Below, piece by piece: positions 1 through 8,004 of a stretch of 64,000 bases of DNA; position 1 is the first letter of the stretch, and every line of letters starts with the position of its first letter. The notes beneath the pieces were generated by a model that worked only from the letters and a program-made list of their open reading frames with translations, ran no database searches and was not told where the DNA came from. The stretch lies in NCBI RefSeq assembly GCF_011927835.1, contig NZ_JAATJH010000001.1, positions 697,104-761,103 on the forward strand, given 5' to 3'. The stretch is from Neolewinella antarctica. GTDB taxonomy: Bacteria > Bacteroidota > Bacteroidia > Chitinophagales > Saprospiraceae. The translations under genes were made by a program, and so were the position numbers.

Positions 1-85
1 GTCCGCAGCCTGCGCCCGGAAAATAACTAGTCTTAGACCAGAACATTAGTAATTCGCCGGTCGTGCTCCGTTGCGCGGCCGGCGC

Positions 86-412
86 TTATGGTACGGGATA
101 AGTTTGGACGTCGACCCAGAAAATTAGATGGCCTAAGATTGCGATGGCTCTGCGTAGCCAATTCGTATTCGTAGCAATTGCGTAGCGTTTCACTTTCCAC
201 AGCAGCGCGGGTTCGTGCCTCAGGAGAAAGCACAGCGCTCGCCCATCAGCGTAACCTTCAAAGTCGGTAGCTACTACGTTGAGGGACAGGCGACCGTACT
301 TTGCGTACGCCGCGTCAACGGTCAAGTAAAATAATCGCAGATCCGACGCAGACAGTTTGCCCACGATTCGGTAACTGATTGACGATTTTTCTTGGTGGAC
401 GATCCGCAGCAT
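86..412 (-). CDS. SpoIIAA-like (STAS-fold) protein
   Basis: A protein of 108 residues that resembles the SpoIIAA-like family (PF11964). The family pattern is visible: an N-terminal beta segment ending in ISYRIVGKLSASDL, then a helix, YGRLSLNVVATDFEGY, and the late RYAIATNTNWLRRAIAIL block followed by a short strand. These small cytoplasmic proteins have a STAS fold and no established biochemical role. The frame is open upstream to a TTG at 460, but I chose the ATG at 412, which has AGGAA just upstream and gives the usual family length. The gene stands alone and is transcribed away from ilvA. Two inverted copies of the dispersed 17-bp motif lie in its upstream region, and a TACCTTG (583-589, minus strand) could be its promoter, which would give a leader of about 170 nt. 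Family assignment rests on remembered patterns, not a search. Confidence 0.62.
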   Translation of the reverse strand: MLRIVHQEKSSISYRIVGKLSASDLRLFYLTVDAAYAKYGRLSLNVVATDFEGYADGRALCFLLRHEPALLWKVKRYAIATNTNWLRRAIAILGHLIFWVDVQTYPVP

Positions 413-513
413 GTTCCTAAAAGTACGCGCCCGTCCGGAAAGTTTATGCTTGAATCGCAACCGCTATTATGGCGGTCCTCCGCATCAATTATGCTCTTTT
501 TCACATTTACGCG

Positions 514-530
514 GCACCTGCGACCGCGCC
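514..530 (+). repeat. 17-bp dispersed motif, copy 1
   Basis: GCACCTGCGACCGCGCC. Intergenic, upstream of the SpoIIAA-like gene. It is paired with an inverted copy 36 bp away at 567-583, so the two could form a long stem. Confidence 0.8.
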
Positions 531-566
531 ACATCCCGCAATCATTTAACGACTTGTTGGTAATTT

Positions 567-583
567 TGCGCGGTCGCAGGTGC
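567..583 (-). repeat. 17-bp dispersed motif, copy 2 (inverted partner)
   Basis: On the minus strand it reads GCACCTGCGACCGCGCA and is directly preceded by TTACCTTG, so this copy carries the longer form TACCTTG-CACC seen again at 53060-53082. The rest of the 413-650 gap holds nothing else I recognise. Confidence 0.8.
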
Positions 584-650
584 AAGGTAAATTAACGACA
601 CCACACCGGACGACCGGCAACCCCCGCCAAAAACTGTGAAATCAGCAACC

Positions 651-1892
651 ATGTCCCTTATTTCCGTAGAAGACGTAACCCTGGCCCGCCAGCGACTACG
701 CGGCGTCGTGCTGGAAACACCGCTGCAGCGCAGTCACCGCCTGAGTGAGCTTTACGGGGCGGAAATTTACCTTAAGCGGGAGGACTTACAGGAAGTCAGG
801 TCGTACAAAATACGGGGTGCGTACAATAACATGGCGCAGCTGACCCAGGAGCAACGGGACCGGGGAGTTGTTTGCGCCAGCGCGGGTAATCATTCCCAGG
901 GCATGGCGCTAGCTTGCGCGAAAATGGGCGTCCGGGGCACGATTTACATGCCGTCCGTGACGCCGAAACAAAAGATAAACAAAGCGAAAAATTTCGGCCG
1001 CGACCTCGTCGACGTCATCCTCGTCGGCGACACGTACGACGACGCTTACGCCGAGGCAGCGAAGGCGGCGGTAGCAAACGGCTGGACTTTCGTGCATCCG
1101 TTCGATGACCTCAACACCATTGCCGGCCAGGGCACCGTCGGTTTGGAGATTCTGGACCAAACCACGCGCGCCATCGATAAGCTACTCATGGCCGTCGGCG
1201 GCGGCGGGTTGAGCGCGGGCGTGGGTAGTGTATTCGCCCAGTTAAGCCCGGATACGGAGATTATTGGCGTGGAACCGCTGGGTGCACCGTCCATGTACGA
1301 AAGCCTGAAGGCCGGTAAAATAATTACCCTGGGTACCATCGACAGCTTCGTGGACGGTGCCGCCGTGCGGACGGTTGGCACCAATAATTTCCCCATTGTC
1401 CGCGCGACCATGAAAGAAGTTTTGCTCGTGGAGGAGGGCTTGGTTTGCCAGACGATGCTCGACCTGTACAACGAGGACGGCCTGGTGGCGGAACCCGCCG
1501 GTTGCTTGTCCGTCGCGGCCCTGGATCAGTTGGGAGATATTTCGGGCCAAACGATCGTCTGCGTCATCGGTGGGGGCAACAACGACATTGCGCGCACGGC
1601 GGAGATTCAGGAGCGGGCGCTGCTTTACGCGGGCCTAAAACATTACTTTATCGTCGAGTTCCCCCAGCGGGCGGGCGCGCTGCGCGACTTTCTCAACCTG
1701 CTCGGCCCGGATGATGACATTACGCACTTTGAATACACCAAAAAGCACAACCGTGCCATCGGCCCGGCGCTGGTCGGCGTCCAGCTAGCCAACGCCGGTG
1801 CCTACGCGGGGCTCACCGCACGGATGACGGCGGCGGCCATCGGCTTCCGCCCGATCAACGATCAGCCGATGTTATTTGAGATGTTTATTTAA
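651..1892 (+). CDS. ilvA: Threonine ammonia-lyase (biosynthetic threonine deaminase), short form
   Basis: A PLP enzyme of 413 residues that converts threonine to 2-oxobutanoate and ammonia, the first committed step of isoleucine synthesis. The PLP lysine is K53 in SYKIRGA. The substrate-binding SAGNHSQG is at residues 77-84 and the phosphate-binding glycine loop GGGGLSAG at 183-190. After about residue 328 there is a single short ACT-like regulatory domain (KHYFIVEFPQRAGALRDFL), which matches the short IlvA class of about 410-420 residues (as in Bacillus) rather than the E. coli enzyme with two ACT domains; feedback control by isoleucine or valine is therefore an inference from family. The start is the ATG at 651; an upstream GTG at 636 is in frame but adds only five residues. 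No other branched-chain genes are adjacent. Confidence 0.93.
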   Translation: MSLISVEDVTLARQRLRGVVLETPLQRSHRLSELYGAEIYLKREDLQEVRSYKIRGAYNNMAQLTQEQRDRGVVCASAGNHSQGMALACAKMGVRGTIYMPSVTPKQKINKAKNFGRDLVDVILVGDTYDDAYAEAAKAAVANGWTFVHPFDDLNTIAGQGTVGLEILDQTTRAIDKLLMAVGGGGLSAGVGSVFAQLSPDTEIIGVEPLGAPSMYESLKAGKIITLGTIDSFVDGAAVRTVGTNNFPIVRATMKEVLLVEEGLVCQTMLDLYNEDGLVAEPAGCLSVAALDQLGDISGQTIVCVIGGGNNDIARTAEIQERALLYAGLKHYFIVEFPQRAGALRDFLNLLGPDDDITHFEYTKKHNRAIGPALVGVQLANAGAYAGLTARMTAAAIGFRPINDQPMLFEMFI

Positions 1893-1900
1893 GATTGCTC

Positions 1901-2239
1901 GCACTTTCCGGCTAACGCGCGCTCCGGGCGTGAAGGCTTGAACGGTATCGTGTTGCATTCGGGCCTGGAGGCCCTCGACCTAAGGCAGCCAGCGGGATAA
2001 ATCCGTTCGTCTTGCACTTTCCAGCTAACGCGCGCTCCGGGCGTAAAGGCTTGAGCGGTCTCGTGTTGCATTCGGGCCTGGAGGCCCTCGGCCTAAGGCA
2101 GCCAGCGTGACAAATCCGTTCGTCTTGCACTTTCCGGCCAACGCACTCTCCGAGCGTGAAGGCTTGAGCTGTCCCGTGTTGCATTCGGGCCGGGAGGCCC
2201 TCGGCCTAAGGCAGCCAGCGGGGCAAATCCGTTCGTCTT
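1901..2239. repeat. Three tandem copies of a 113-bp repeat
   Basis: Three complete, abutting copies (1901-2013, 2014-2126, 2127-2239) fill the gap between ilvA and the helicase gene. By eye, copies 1 and 2 differ at 7 positions and copies 2 and 3 at about 11. Each copy holds a dyad GGGCC-TGGA-GGCCC; in copy 3 only the loop changes (GGGCCGGGAGGCCC) while the stem is kept. The period is not a multiple of three, and frames that run through the array look like chance, so I do not call it coding. It lies upstream of the likely helicase promoter and could be transcribed with ilvA as its 3' region. Confidence 0.92.
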
Positions 2240-2255
2240 TCCGCCGCCCACGGTT

Positions 2256-2263
2256 TACCTTCG
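2256..2263 (+). promoter_or_regulatory. -7 promoter element of the helicase gene
   Basis: TACCTTCG, one base off the Bacteroidota -7 consensus TAnnTTTG, ending 5 nt before the ATG. It supports the 2269 start and suggests a leaderless mRNA. Confidence 0.55.
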
Positions 2264-2268
2264 CCCGC

Positions 2269-5200
2269 ATGGCATTTGACAACCTGAAACTCATTTCCGC
2301 CGGCGCCGGCAGTGGAAAAACTTACCGACTTACCGAAGAACTTTCCGCGCTCCTGACGGCCGGTGACGTAAAGCCATCCGGCATCATCGCCACCACGTTT
2401 ACCAAGCGGGCGGCGGCGGAATTGCGGGAGCGCGTCCGGGTAAAACTACTCCGGGAGGGCATGTCGCGCGAAGCCAACGAGCTAAAAAACGCGCTGATCG
2501 GAACCGTGCACGGGCTGGGCGTAAAGCTGCTGAAGCGGTTTGCCTTCGAGGCCGGCGTTTCGCCACAGGTCGACATCATCGCCGACCAGGACCACCAACG
2601 ACTGTTCAACCTCAGCATGGCCAGCGCGATCGAGGTCGACGACATCGAGCGCATCGAAGCGCTTTGCGAGCGGTTGTCACTCAGCCGCGACGGCGAGATT
2701 TATAACTGGCGGAGAGACGTGCTGCGCCTCGTGGAAGTCCTGCGCGGAAACAACTTCTCCCCCGAAGACATTCAGCGTAGCAAGACGAAAAGCTGGACCT
2801 CACTGCAGGCCTTTCTCCCAGAAGTCAACACTAAGGTGACGGACGAGCAATTCCGTAACCGCCTCAAGATCGCGCTGACGGAAACAATTGCCGCGCTGGA
2901 AAGCAACGATGCGGACAGCACGAAAACGACGCAGGGCGGCATCAGTATTCTTAAAAGACTTCACTTCACTTTGAAGCGGGGCGACAACCTCCCCTGGGCG
3001 GAGCTCGCTACCCTGGCTAACTTCGCAAAGAAAGTTGCCGTGAAGAGCAAGGACCGCATCGCGCTGGTGACCGAAATCGGTGAACTGCACGCCGCCCTGC
3101 CCGCCTTCCAGGATGATTTGCGCGATTACATCTACTACACGTTTGATTTTGCCGACCGGGCCATTCGAGAATACGACACTTACAAAAAAGCGCGGGGCCG
3201 GATCGACTATACCGACATGGAAGTCCTGGTTCTGGACCTACTCGGCAACCCGATGGTAGAAGCCACGCTCCGGGACGAACTCGACTTACTGATTGTCGAT
3301 GAGTTTCAGGATACTAGCCCCATTCAGTTGGCACTGTTTCTGAAGTTAAGTAAGCTGGCCAAGAAGAGTATCTGGGTGGGTGACCCCAAGCAATCCATTT
3401 ACGGGTTTCGCGGCGCGGAGCCCCGGCTGATGAAGGCCGTCATGGACGCCACCGGGCCCATCAAACCCGAAAACATTCAGACGAAGTCGTGGCGCAGCCG
3501 GCAGGACATCGTACACGCCTGCAACGCGATTTTCACGAAGGGCTTCCCGGAGATCGCCGAGGAAGCGGTCGTGCTGGAACCGGTTCGTCTCCACGCGGGC
3601 AACGAGGAACTGAACAAGGCGGCGGAAAGCCCGGAACTAGCGGAACGGTCCGGCATTATTCACTGGTCCTTCAAGTTGGAGGGCAAAGCGCGCTACAGCA
3701 AGGACTGGTTTGCGGACGTAACGGCAAAGGGCGTCGCGGAGATGTTGGCCAATCCCCCTCTCATCATCCCCAAAGACGGTGGCGGGGAACGCCGATTAAT
3801 CGCCGCGGACATCGCCGTCCTCTGCCGCACGAACTACGAATGTGTCCGCTTCGCCAAGGCGCTGGCTAACCAGGGTATCAACGCCGCCATCGCCCGCACC
3901 GGTCTACTCAGCACCGCCGAAGCCACGCTGCTGCTCGCCTGCCTGAAGTACCTCCTGAACAGCAACGATAACCTGGCCGTGGCGGAGATTTTGCTGTTCG
4001 GCAGTCGCGAATCGCTTCCGGACATCATTGACCACCGGTTGAATTACCTCGAAGTCGCGCAGTCCGGGGAGAAAACCGGTCACCGCTGGGCGGTGGAGAA
4101 TAAACTGCTGATCCAGCTAAATGAATTGCGCGAAATCACCGGTGAGTATTCTTCCAACGAATTAATCAACATCCTACTGGAACGGCTCGACCTACGCCGC
4201 ATCATGGTAGCCTGGGGTGACGGCGAACAACGACTAGCGAACATCGACGAAATGCGCCGGCTGGCCGTGGAGTACGAGGACAACTGCCACCGACAACACC
4301 GCGCGGCATCCCTACCGGGCTACTTTCTATACCTCGATGGCCTCAAACGCGGCGACGGCGACAAGCAGGGCGCCGGTGAGCGACCGGACGCCGTCAACAT
4401 CTTAACCTATCACCGCAGCAAAGGCCTGGAGTGGCCGGCCGTCATCACCATGCAACTCGACCAGAAACCCCGCGCCGACGTGTGGGGCATGGCCGTCGTG
4501 CCGGAAACGGAAACGGTCGACCTGGAAGACCCCCTCGCCAACCGGTGGATCAAATACTGGGTGCAGCCCTACGGCCGACTCAGCAGCGGCGTCCCCTGGT
4601 TGGATGCGCTGGCCGAAAGCCAGTGGCAGGAAGCGGCTACGGAAAGTGAGTTAGCCGAAGAAACACGGCTGCTGTACGTGGGCATGACGCGGGCCCGTGA
4701 TTACCTGATTATGCCCACGGCCAAGCCCGGTGCGCCCTGGTTGGACCGGGTCTTTCAGCGGGGTGGCGGTCTGGTTCCCGTCCTCGATCCGGAGTCGAAC
4801 GACGCGCCATTCAACTGGCGTGGAAATGAGGTCCACAAAGAGCTAAAACGTTGGACGGAGCCCCGGAATATCCCCGGCCAGCCGCTCAGTTACCGGGAAG
4901 TTCCGTTCATCGACGGGCCGCGACCGGGGCGACGTGATTACCTTGCGGCGGGTACGGATCTGGCCTGGTTGCTGGATCGTTACGCCGCGCGCACGCTGGC
5001 TGGCGGGGAAGTTTACCACACGCTACCGGAGATCGATCCGGAAGTGAACGCGAGGATCTACGGCCAGGCCATCGCCGCTTTCTTAGCGGGTGATATTCCC
5101 ACATTACCGACGGACCTACGGGAGGAAAGGGCGCAAGAATTGCTGAATAGCTACTTGCCAACGAGCCCGGTGCCCGTCACGAATCTCATCCAGCAGGCGG

Positions 5201-5514
5201 ACGCGTTCGCGGCCTGGACGGCGGGAAAAGGGGCGCGGTCGCCGGTGCAAAGGTCGGAACAGCTGCAAGCAACCATCGACGGCAGACTGATCGACCTGAC
5301 CGCCGATTGGCTAATTTCTACGCCGGCCGGTAGCATCCTGATTAAGGATGTACACCTGCCACTCAAAACGTTCGAAGAGCAGGATGACCAGCGGAAGCTC
5401 TACGGGGCTGAATTGGCCTTACTCGATGAGCTGGTCGGTCAGGTCACCGGGGCTGTACCCCACCACGCCTACTTGCATTTACCACTGGCGGGTAAGCTGT
5501 TCGCCCTAAAGTAG
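2269..5514 (+). CDS. UvrD/RecB-type superfamily 1 helicase (AddA-like)
   Basis: A protein of 1081 residues with every SF1A helicase motif: Walker A GAGSGKT at 12-18, TFTKRAAAEL (Ia), VDEFQDTSP with D344/E345 (Walker B, II), VGDPKQSIYGFRGA (III), SWRSRQDI (IV), YHRSKGLEW at 714-722 (V) and LLYVGMTRAR at 801-810 (VI). Such enzymes unwind DNA by ATP-driven 3'-5' movement in double-strand break repair. The C-terminal part (about 1000-1081) has the outline of a RecB/AddA PD-(D/E)XK nuclease domain, with ADWL and later a YGAELALL helix, but the usual D-Y-K-T is replaced by KDVH, so the nuclease may be inactive. No AddB partner is adjacent. The frame is open back into the 113-bp repeats, but the ATG at 2269 starts right before Walker A and follows a promoter element. 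A one-mismatch copy of the 17-bp motif lies within the gene at 5232-5248. Confidence 0.88.
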   Translation: MAFDNLKLISAGAGSGKTYRLTEELSALLTAGDVKPSGIIATTFTKRAAAELRERVRVKLLREGMSREANELKNALIGTVHGLGVKLLKRFAFEAGVSPQVDIIADQDHQRLFNLSMASAIEVDDIERIEALCERLSLSRDGEIYNWRRDVLRLVEVLRGNNFSPEDIQRSKTKSWTSLQAFLPEVNTKVTDEQFRNRLKIALTETIAALESNDADSTKTTQGGISILKRLHFTLKRGDNLPWAELATLANFAKKVAVKSKDRIALVTEIGELHAALPAFQDDLRDYIYYTFDFADRAIREYDTYKKARGRIDYTDMEVLVLDLLGNPMVEATLRDELDLLIVDEFQDTSPIQLALFLKLSKLAKKSIWVGDPKQSIYGFRGAEPRLMKAVMDATGPIKPENIQTKSWRSRQDIVHACNAIFTKGFPEIAEEAVVLEPVRLHAGNEELNKAAESPELAERSGIIHWSFKLEGKARYSKDWFADVTAKGVAEMLANPPLIIPKDGGGERRLIAADIAVLCRTNYECVRFAKALANQGINAAIARTGLLSTAEATLLLACLKYLLNSNDNLAVAEILLFGSRESLPDIIDHRLNYLEVAQSGEKTGHRWAVENKLLIQLNELREITGEYSSNELINILLERLDLRRIMVAWGDGEQRLANIDEMRRLAVEYEDNCHRQHRAASLPGYFLYLDGLKRGDGDKQGAGERPDAVNILTYHRSKGLEWPAVITMQLDQKPRADVWGMAVVPETETVDLEDPLANRWIKYWVQPYGRLSSGVPWLDALAESQWQEAATESELAEETRLLYVGMTRARDYLIMPTAKPGAPWLDRVFQRGGGLVPVLDPESNDAPFNWRGNEVHKELKRWTEPRNIPGQPLSYREVPFIDGPRPGRRDYLAAGTDLAWLLDRYAARTLAGGEVYHTLPEIDPEVNARIYGQAIAAFLAGDIPTLPTDLREERAQELLNSYLPTSPVPVTNLIQQADAFAAWTAGKGARSPVQRSEQLQATIDGRLIDLTADWLISTPAGSILIKDVHLPLKTFEEQDDQRKLYGAELALLDELVGQVTGAVPHHAYLHLPLAGKLFALK
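5232..5248 (-). repeat. 17-bp dispersed motif inside the helicase gene
   Basis: The minus strand reads GCACCGGCGACCGCGCC, one mismatch from consensus. On the coding strand it encodes part of GARSPVQ, about 25 residues before the degenerate nuclease region. Confidence 0.65.
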
Positions 5515-5596
5515 TCTAGCTGACGGTCGGTCAGTACCACCGAAAACATCGAACATTTACGGAGAATACGGGCGTTAAGGTAGAAATACAACAACG

Positions 5597-6262
5597 ATGA
5601 ATTACGTCCAAAAAATCATACTCCCGGTTTTCTTCCTTGCCGGGTTTAGCGTTCTCTCCGCCCAGACCGAGCGGCCGGGGCCCGAACCGACGGCCTACTC
5701 GGCGTCCACCACCATCGAAGGAGAAGACCTTCAGCGTTTCGATGCCTCATTCTCGGAGCAGAACGTGGGCTTTTTCCACGTTTACGCCGACCCGGCGGTC
5801 GATCCAATGGAAACCTACCTACTGCGTGGTACGGAAATGGACGATACGGCACTGGGTCTGCTGCCCAAAAAGTTCAAAAAGAAAGCGGCGCGCATGGGCG
5901 CTACGGTGTACGGCGCGGGTGCCATCCGGGGGATGAACGAAAACATGTATTTGGTGCGCATGGACGGTGACACGGAAGACCGCGTGGAAATGTTTGCCAT
6001 CCGGGGCCAAAACGTGCGGCACCTAAAAACCCTGGCCGTAATGAAAAAGACGGGTAGCAGAACGAAGCAGGTGGATTCTTACATCACGGACATCGACGGA
6101 GACGCGTACCTCGATCTGATCACGGTGACCAAAAAGAGGGACGGTACCATCGGTAAACGCCGGGTTTACGTGCTTGACCGTACCGACCGGGAGTGGGCCA
6201 GAACGAAAATGCTCGATGCACCGTGGGACAGCGTGGAACTATTCGACCCAACCATGGAGTAA
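5597..6262 (+). CDS. Secreted protein with an FG-GAP-like calcium loop
   Basis: A protein of 221 residues with a clear signal peptide (hydrophobic 6-20, then AQT), so it is exported. I do not recognise the family. Near the C-terminus it carries DIDGDAYLD (residues 165-173), the D-x-D-G-D-x-x-x-D pattern of calcium-binding loops in FG-GAP/VCBS repeats, and just after it an ITVTKKRDGTIG strand pair as in one repeat blade. The middle part is rich in charged residues (KKFKKKAARM). The ATG at 5597 is the first start and gives the signal peptide. It follows the helicase by 82 bp and is separated from the convergent 6329 gene by a strong hairpin. The function is unknown. Confidence 0.72.
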   Translation: MNYVQKIILPVFFLAGFSVLSAQTERPGPEPTAYSASTTIEGEDLQRFDASFSEQNVGFFHVYADPAVDPMETYLLRGTEMDDTALGLLPKKFKKKAARMGATVYGAGAIRGMNENMYLVRMDGDTEDRVEMFAIRGQNVRHLKTLAVMKKTGSRTKQVDSYITDIDGDAYLDLITVTKKRDGTIGKRRVYVLDRTDREWARTKMLDAPWDSVELFDPTME

Positions 6263-6291
6263 ATCATTTACCCCACACACCAACGCTAAAT

Positions 6292-6321
6292 ATGGCCGCT
6301 CCGAACCACCGGGGCGGCCAT
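6292..6321. terminator. Bidirectional hairpin terminator
   Basis: A 12-bp stem (ATGGCCGCTCCG pairs with CGGGGCGGCCAT, one G-T pair) with a 6-nt loop, set between the ends of two convergent genes. The flanks are A-rich on one side and T-rich on the other, though the U-tract is weak. Confidence 0.7.
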
Positions 6322-6328
6322 TATTACG

Positions 6329-6616
6329 CTACTCCTCTTCCCCCCGAATGCCCAGAAACGGACGGAGCTTTTTCCAGAGCTTACGGGAAGGGTCAGATAG
6401 TTCGCCTTGTGCCTCCTCACGGAAAGTGCTCAGCACGTCGTACAGGACATTCAGCCGCCCTTCGGTATCAAAGAAGCGGTTGACGACAACCACCTTCTTA
6501 CTTTCCACCAGGCAGTAGCCGGATTGGAAATGCCCTTTCTCGTACCGCACGGTGTAGCCAAGTTCTTTCGCGAGGGTCTCTACTTTTTTGAGGCTGTTTT
6601 TTGTCGGGCTTAACAT
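6329..6616 (-). CDS. Conserved hypothetical protein (Bacteroidota)
   Basis: A protein of 95 residues that begins MLSPTKNSLKKVETLAKELG and continues TVRYEKGHFQSGYCLVESKKVVVVNRFFDTEGR. The layout, a basic N-terminal helix followed by three short strands and a C-terminal helix, resembles a small protein family found widely in Bacteroidota whose role I do not know. A longer frame exists (to 6691), but the ATG at 6616 is preceded at 5 nt by TACCTTCG and removes an unlike N-terminus. The C-terminus is highly charged (REEAQGELSDPSRKLWKKL). It converges with the 5597 gene across a hairpin. Confidence 0.75.
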   Translation of the reverse strand: MLSPTKNSLKKVETLAKELGYTVRYEKGHFQSGYCLVESKKVVVVNRFFDTEGRLNVLYDVLSTFREEAQGELSDPSRKLWKKLRPFLGIRGEEE

Positions 6617-6621
6617 GACGA

Positions 6622-6629
6622 CGAAGGTA
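6622..6629 (-). promoter_or_regulatory. -7 promoter element of the 6329-6616 gene
   Basis: The minus strand reads TACCTTCG, ending 5 nt before the ATG. It decides the start codon and implies a leaderless mRNA. Confidence 0.5.
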
Positions 6630-6751
6630 TGTAACCCGGGTTGGATTTCGTTAACGCCCGCAGTCGCCCGAGTTAAGGAACGCCAATTCAATAACTGTCC
6701 GATTTGCAGCTTGCTATCGCGGCGGTATTCTTCACCATTTGAAAACCACCG

Positions 6752-6769
6752 TCCCGACTAAGTACGGGA
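6752..6769. repeat. Palindromic repeat, intergenic copy
   Basis: TCCCGACTAAGTACGGGA, a near-perfect palindrome (TCCCG and CGGGA arms). Its reverse complement, with one change, recurs inside mqnD at 33987-34004, so it is a dispersed element. It lies between two divergent genes; the rest of the 6630-6860 gap shows nothing else. Confidence 0.7.
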
Positions 6770-6860
6770 TGCTGGTCTTCAAATCGCTCGAATACCACCA
6801 CCCTAGCGGCGCTTCAATCAGGACAGTTATTAAATCGGCGTTCCTAAAGCCGCCCCTCAC

Positions 6861-6868
6861 TACCTTCG
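6861..6868 (+). promoter_or_regulatory. -7 promoter element of the barrel-protein operon
   Basis: TACCTTCG ending 6 nt before the ATG at 6875. Confidence 0.55.
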
Positions 6869-6874
6869 CATCCG

Positions 6875-7510
6875 ATGAGTTTACGTCATTTAATCACTAC
6901 TTTCCTCTGCTTGCTGCTGGCCGTTCCGGCTGCGGCACAGACCTTCCGCGCGTCCGTGCTCGGCGGTGCTAACTTGAGCCAGGTTGACGGAGACATGCTG
7001 TTTGGTTTCAACAGGATTGGAGCGAACGCGGGCCTGAGGGTCGTGGCCGTGCTCAGCGAGCGGTGGCGGGTGGGGCCGGAAATTTTACTGAGCCAACAGG
7101 GGGCACGGCAAACGAAAGACTCGTTCAACATCAGCCCCTTCCAGCGCATCAACTTCAGCACGCTGGAGGTGCCACTAATGGTCTACTACAAAGACTGGCG
7201 CATCACGGCGGAGGCCGGAGTCAGCTACCAACGAGTGATCGACAGCGAGATTATCAACGGGCGGGGCGTGGACATAACGGCGGATAATCCGTTTAACGAG
7301 AACCTGTTTGCCATCAAATTCGGGGTCACGCTTTACGTTACCAAGAATCTAGGCGTCAACTTTCGCTGGTCGAAACACTTGGCGAACATCGCCGAGTTCG
7401 ACCCGCGGCTGAGCGAGATAACGACCTTTCGGGGCCGGACAATTAGCTTGCGCGCCGTTTATACCTTTGGCCAGGGAGAAATCTTACCGCAACGCCCCGT
7501 AACTGAATGA
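6875..7510 (+). CDS. Outer-membrane beta-barrel protein (PorT-like)
   Basis: A protein of 211 residues with a signal peptide (LITTFLCLLLAVPAAAQ, cut near residue 22), then alternating amphipathic strands typical of the OMP_b-brl_2 / PorT group (PF13568): FRASVLGGANLSQVDGD, a barrel strand pair ending in VGPEILLSQQGARQ, STLEVPLMVYYKDWRITAEAG and a closing NLGVNFRWSKHLANI ... ISLRAVYTF. It should sit in the outer membrane. The exact role is unknown; members range from T9SS assembly factors to uncharacterised porin-like proteins. It is the first gene of a tight operon: its TGA overlaps the ATG of the next gene (ATGA). The family call is from pattern only. Confidence 0.75.
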   Translation: MSLRHLITTFLCLLLAVPAAAQTFRASVLGGANLSQVDGDMLFGFNRIGANAGLRVVAVLSERWRVGPEILLSQQGARQTKDSFNISPFQRINFSTLEVPLMVYYKDWRITAEAGVSYQRVIDSEIINGRGVDITADNPFNENLFAIKFGVTLYVTKNLGVNFRWSKHLANIAEFDPRLSEITTFRGRTISLRAVYTFGQGEILPQRPVTE

Positions 7511-7998
7511 CAACCACTCAACTGTTTACCGCTCTGCTCCTGACGGTTTTTCTCTGCACCTGCGACCGCGCCCACTCGGTGGCGCAGGACGAAACTGCCT
7601 CCCCGCCTACGGAAGTAACCCCGGAAGTAGTTACTTACGCCTCGCTCCCCTACGATCGCATTAAGTACATCTTTGAGCACGCGACTTATTTGGACGCCAC
7701 TTTTTATTACCGCGATATTTCCATCAACCAGACTGAGTTGTCACAAATTCAGGCTACGCTCGCTGGCATCAGCCCGGAGCCGCTGGTCATCGCGCCGGGA
7801 TGCCGGGCCATCGGTCACATTTGGTTCCAAGTGGACGGTGTTAGCGTGGAGGAGGCGGACATTTATTTTCAGGACGAATGCGTGGGGTATGTCTGGTACG
7901 AAGGTGGTAAACCTTTCTACGCAAATTCACTGACGGAAGGAGGCGCTAACTTCTACCGCAATATTTTTAAATCCGTAGACAACCGTGCGGGCCAGTAA
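7507..7998 (+). CDS. Exported hypothetical protein, possible lipoprotein
   Basis: A protein of 163 residues whose start overlaps the previous stop by 4 nt, pointing to translational coupling. The N-terminus is a signal sequence (LFTALLLTVFLCTCDRAHS). Cys17 or Cys19 could be lipidated, but neither sits in a good lipobox. The mature part has no family I recognise; it contains a single Cys pair (APGCRAIGHI and FQDECVGYVWYEGGK) that may form a disulfide, with an alternating beta pattern. Striking is that codons 17-22, around the signal-peptide end, are an exact copy of the 17-bp motif (7556-7572). It lies 6 bp upstream of the Ppx gene. Confidence 0.68.
   Translation: MTTTQLFTALLLTVFLCTCDRAHSVAQDETASPPTEVTPEVVTYASLPYDRIKYIFEHATYLDATFYYRDISINQTELSQIQATLAGISPEPLVIAPGCRAIGHIWFQVDGVSVEEADIYFQDECVGYVWYEGGKPFYANSLTEGGANFYRNIFKSVDNRAGQ
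7556..7572 (+). repeat. 17-bp dispersed motif inside a signal peptide
   Basis: GCACCTGCGACCGCGCC within the coding sequence, encoding most of CTCDRAH at the end of the signal peptide. Confidence 0.78.
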
Positions 7999-8004
7999 CC
8001 ACTT

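Noticed and set aside
1901-2239. CRISPR array
   Set aside because: The 113-bp units abut without spacers and there are no cas genes. The heptamer arrays were rejected for the same reason.
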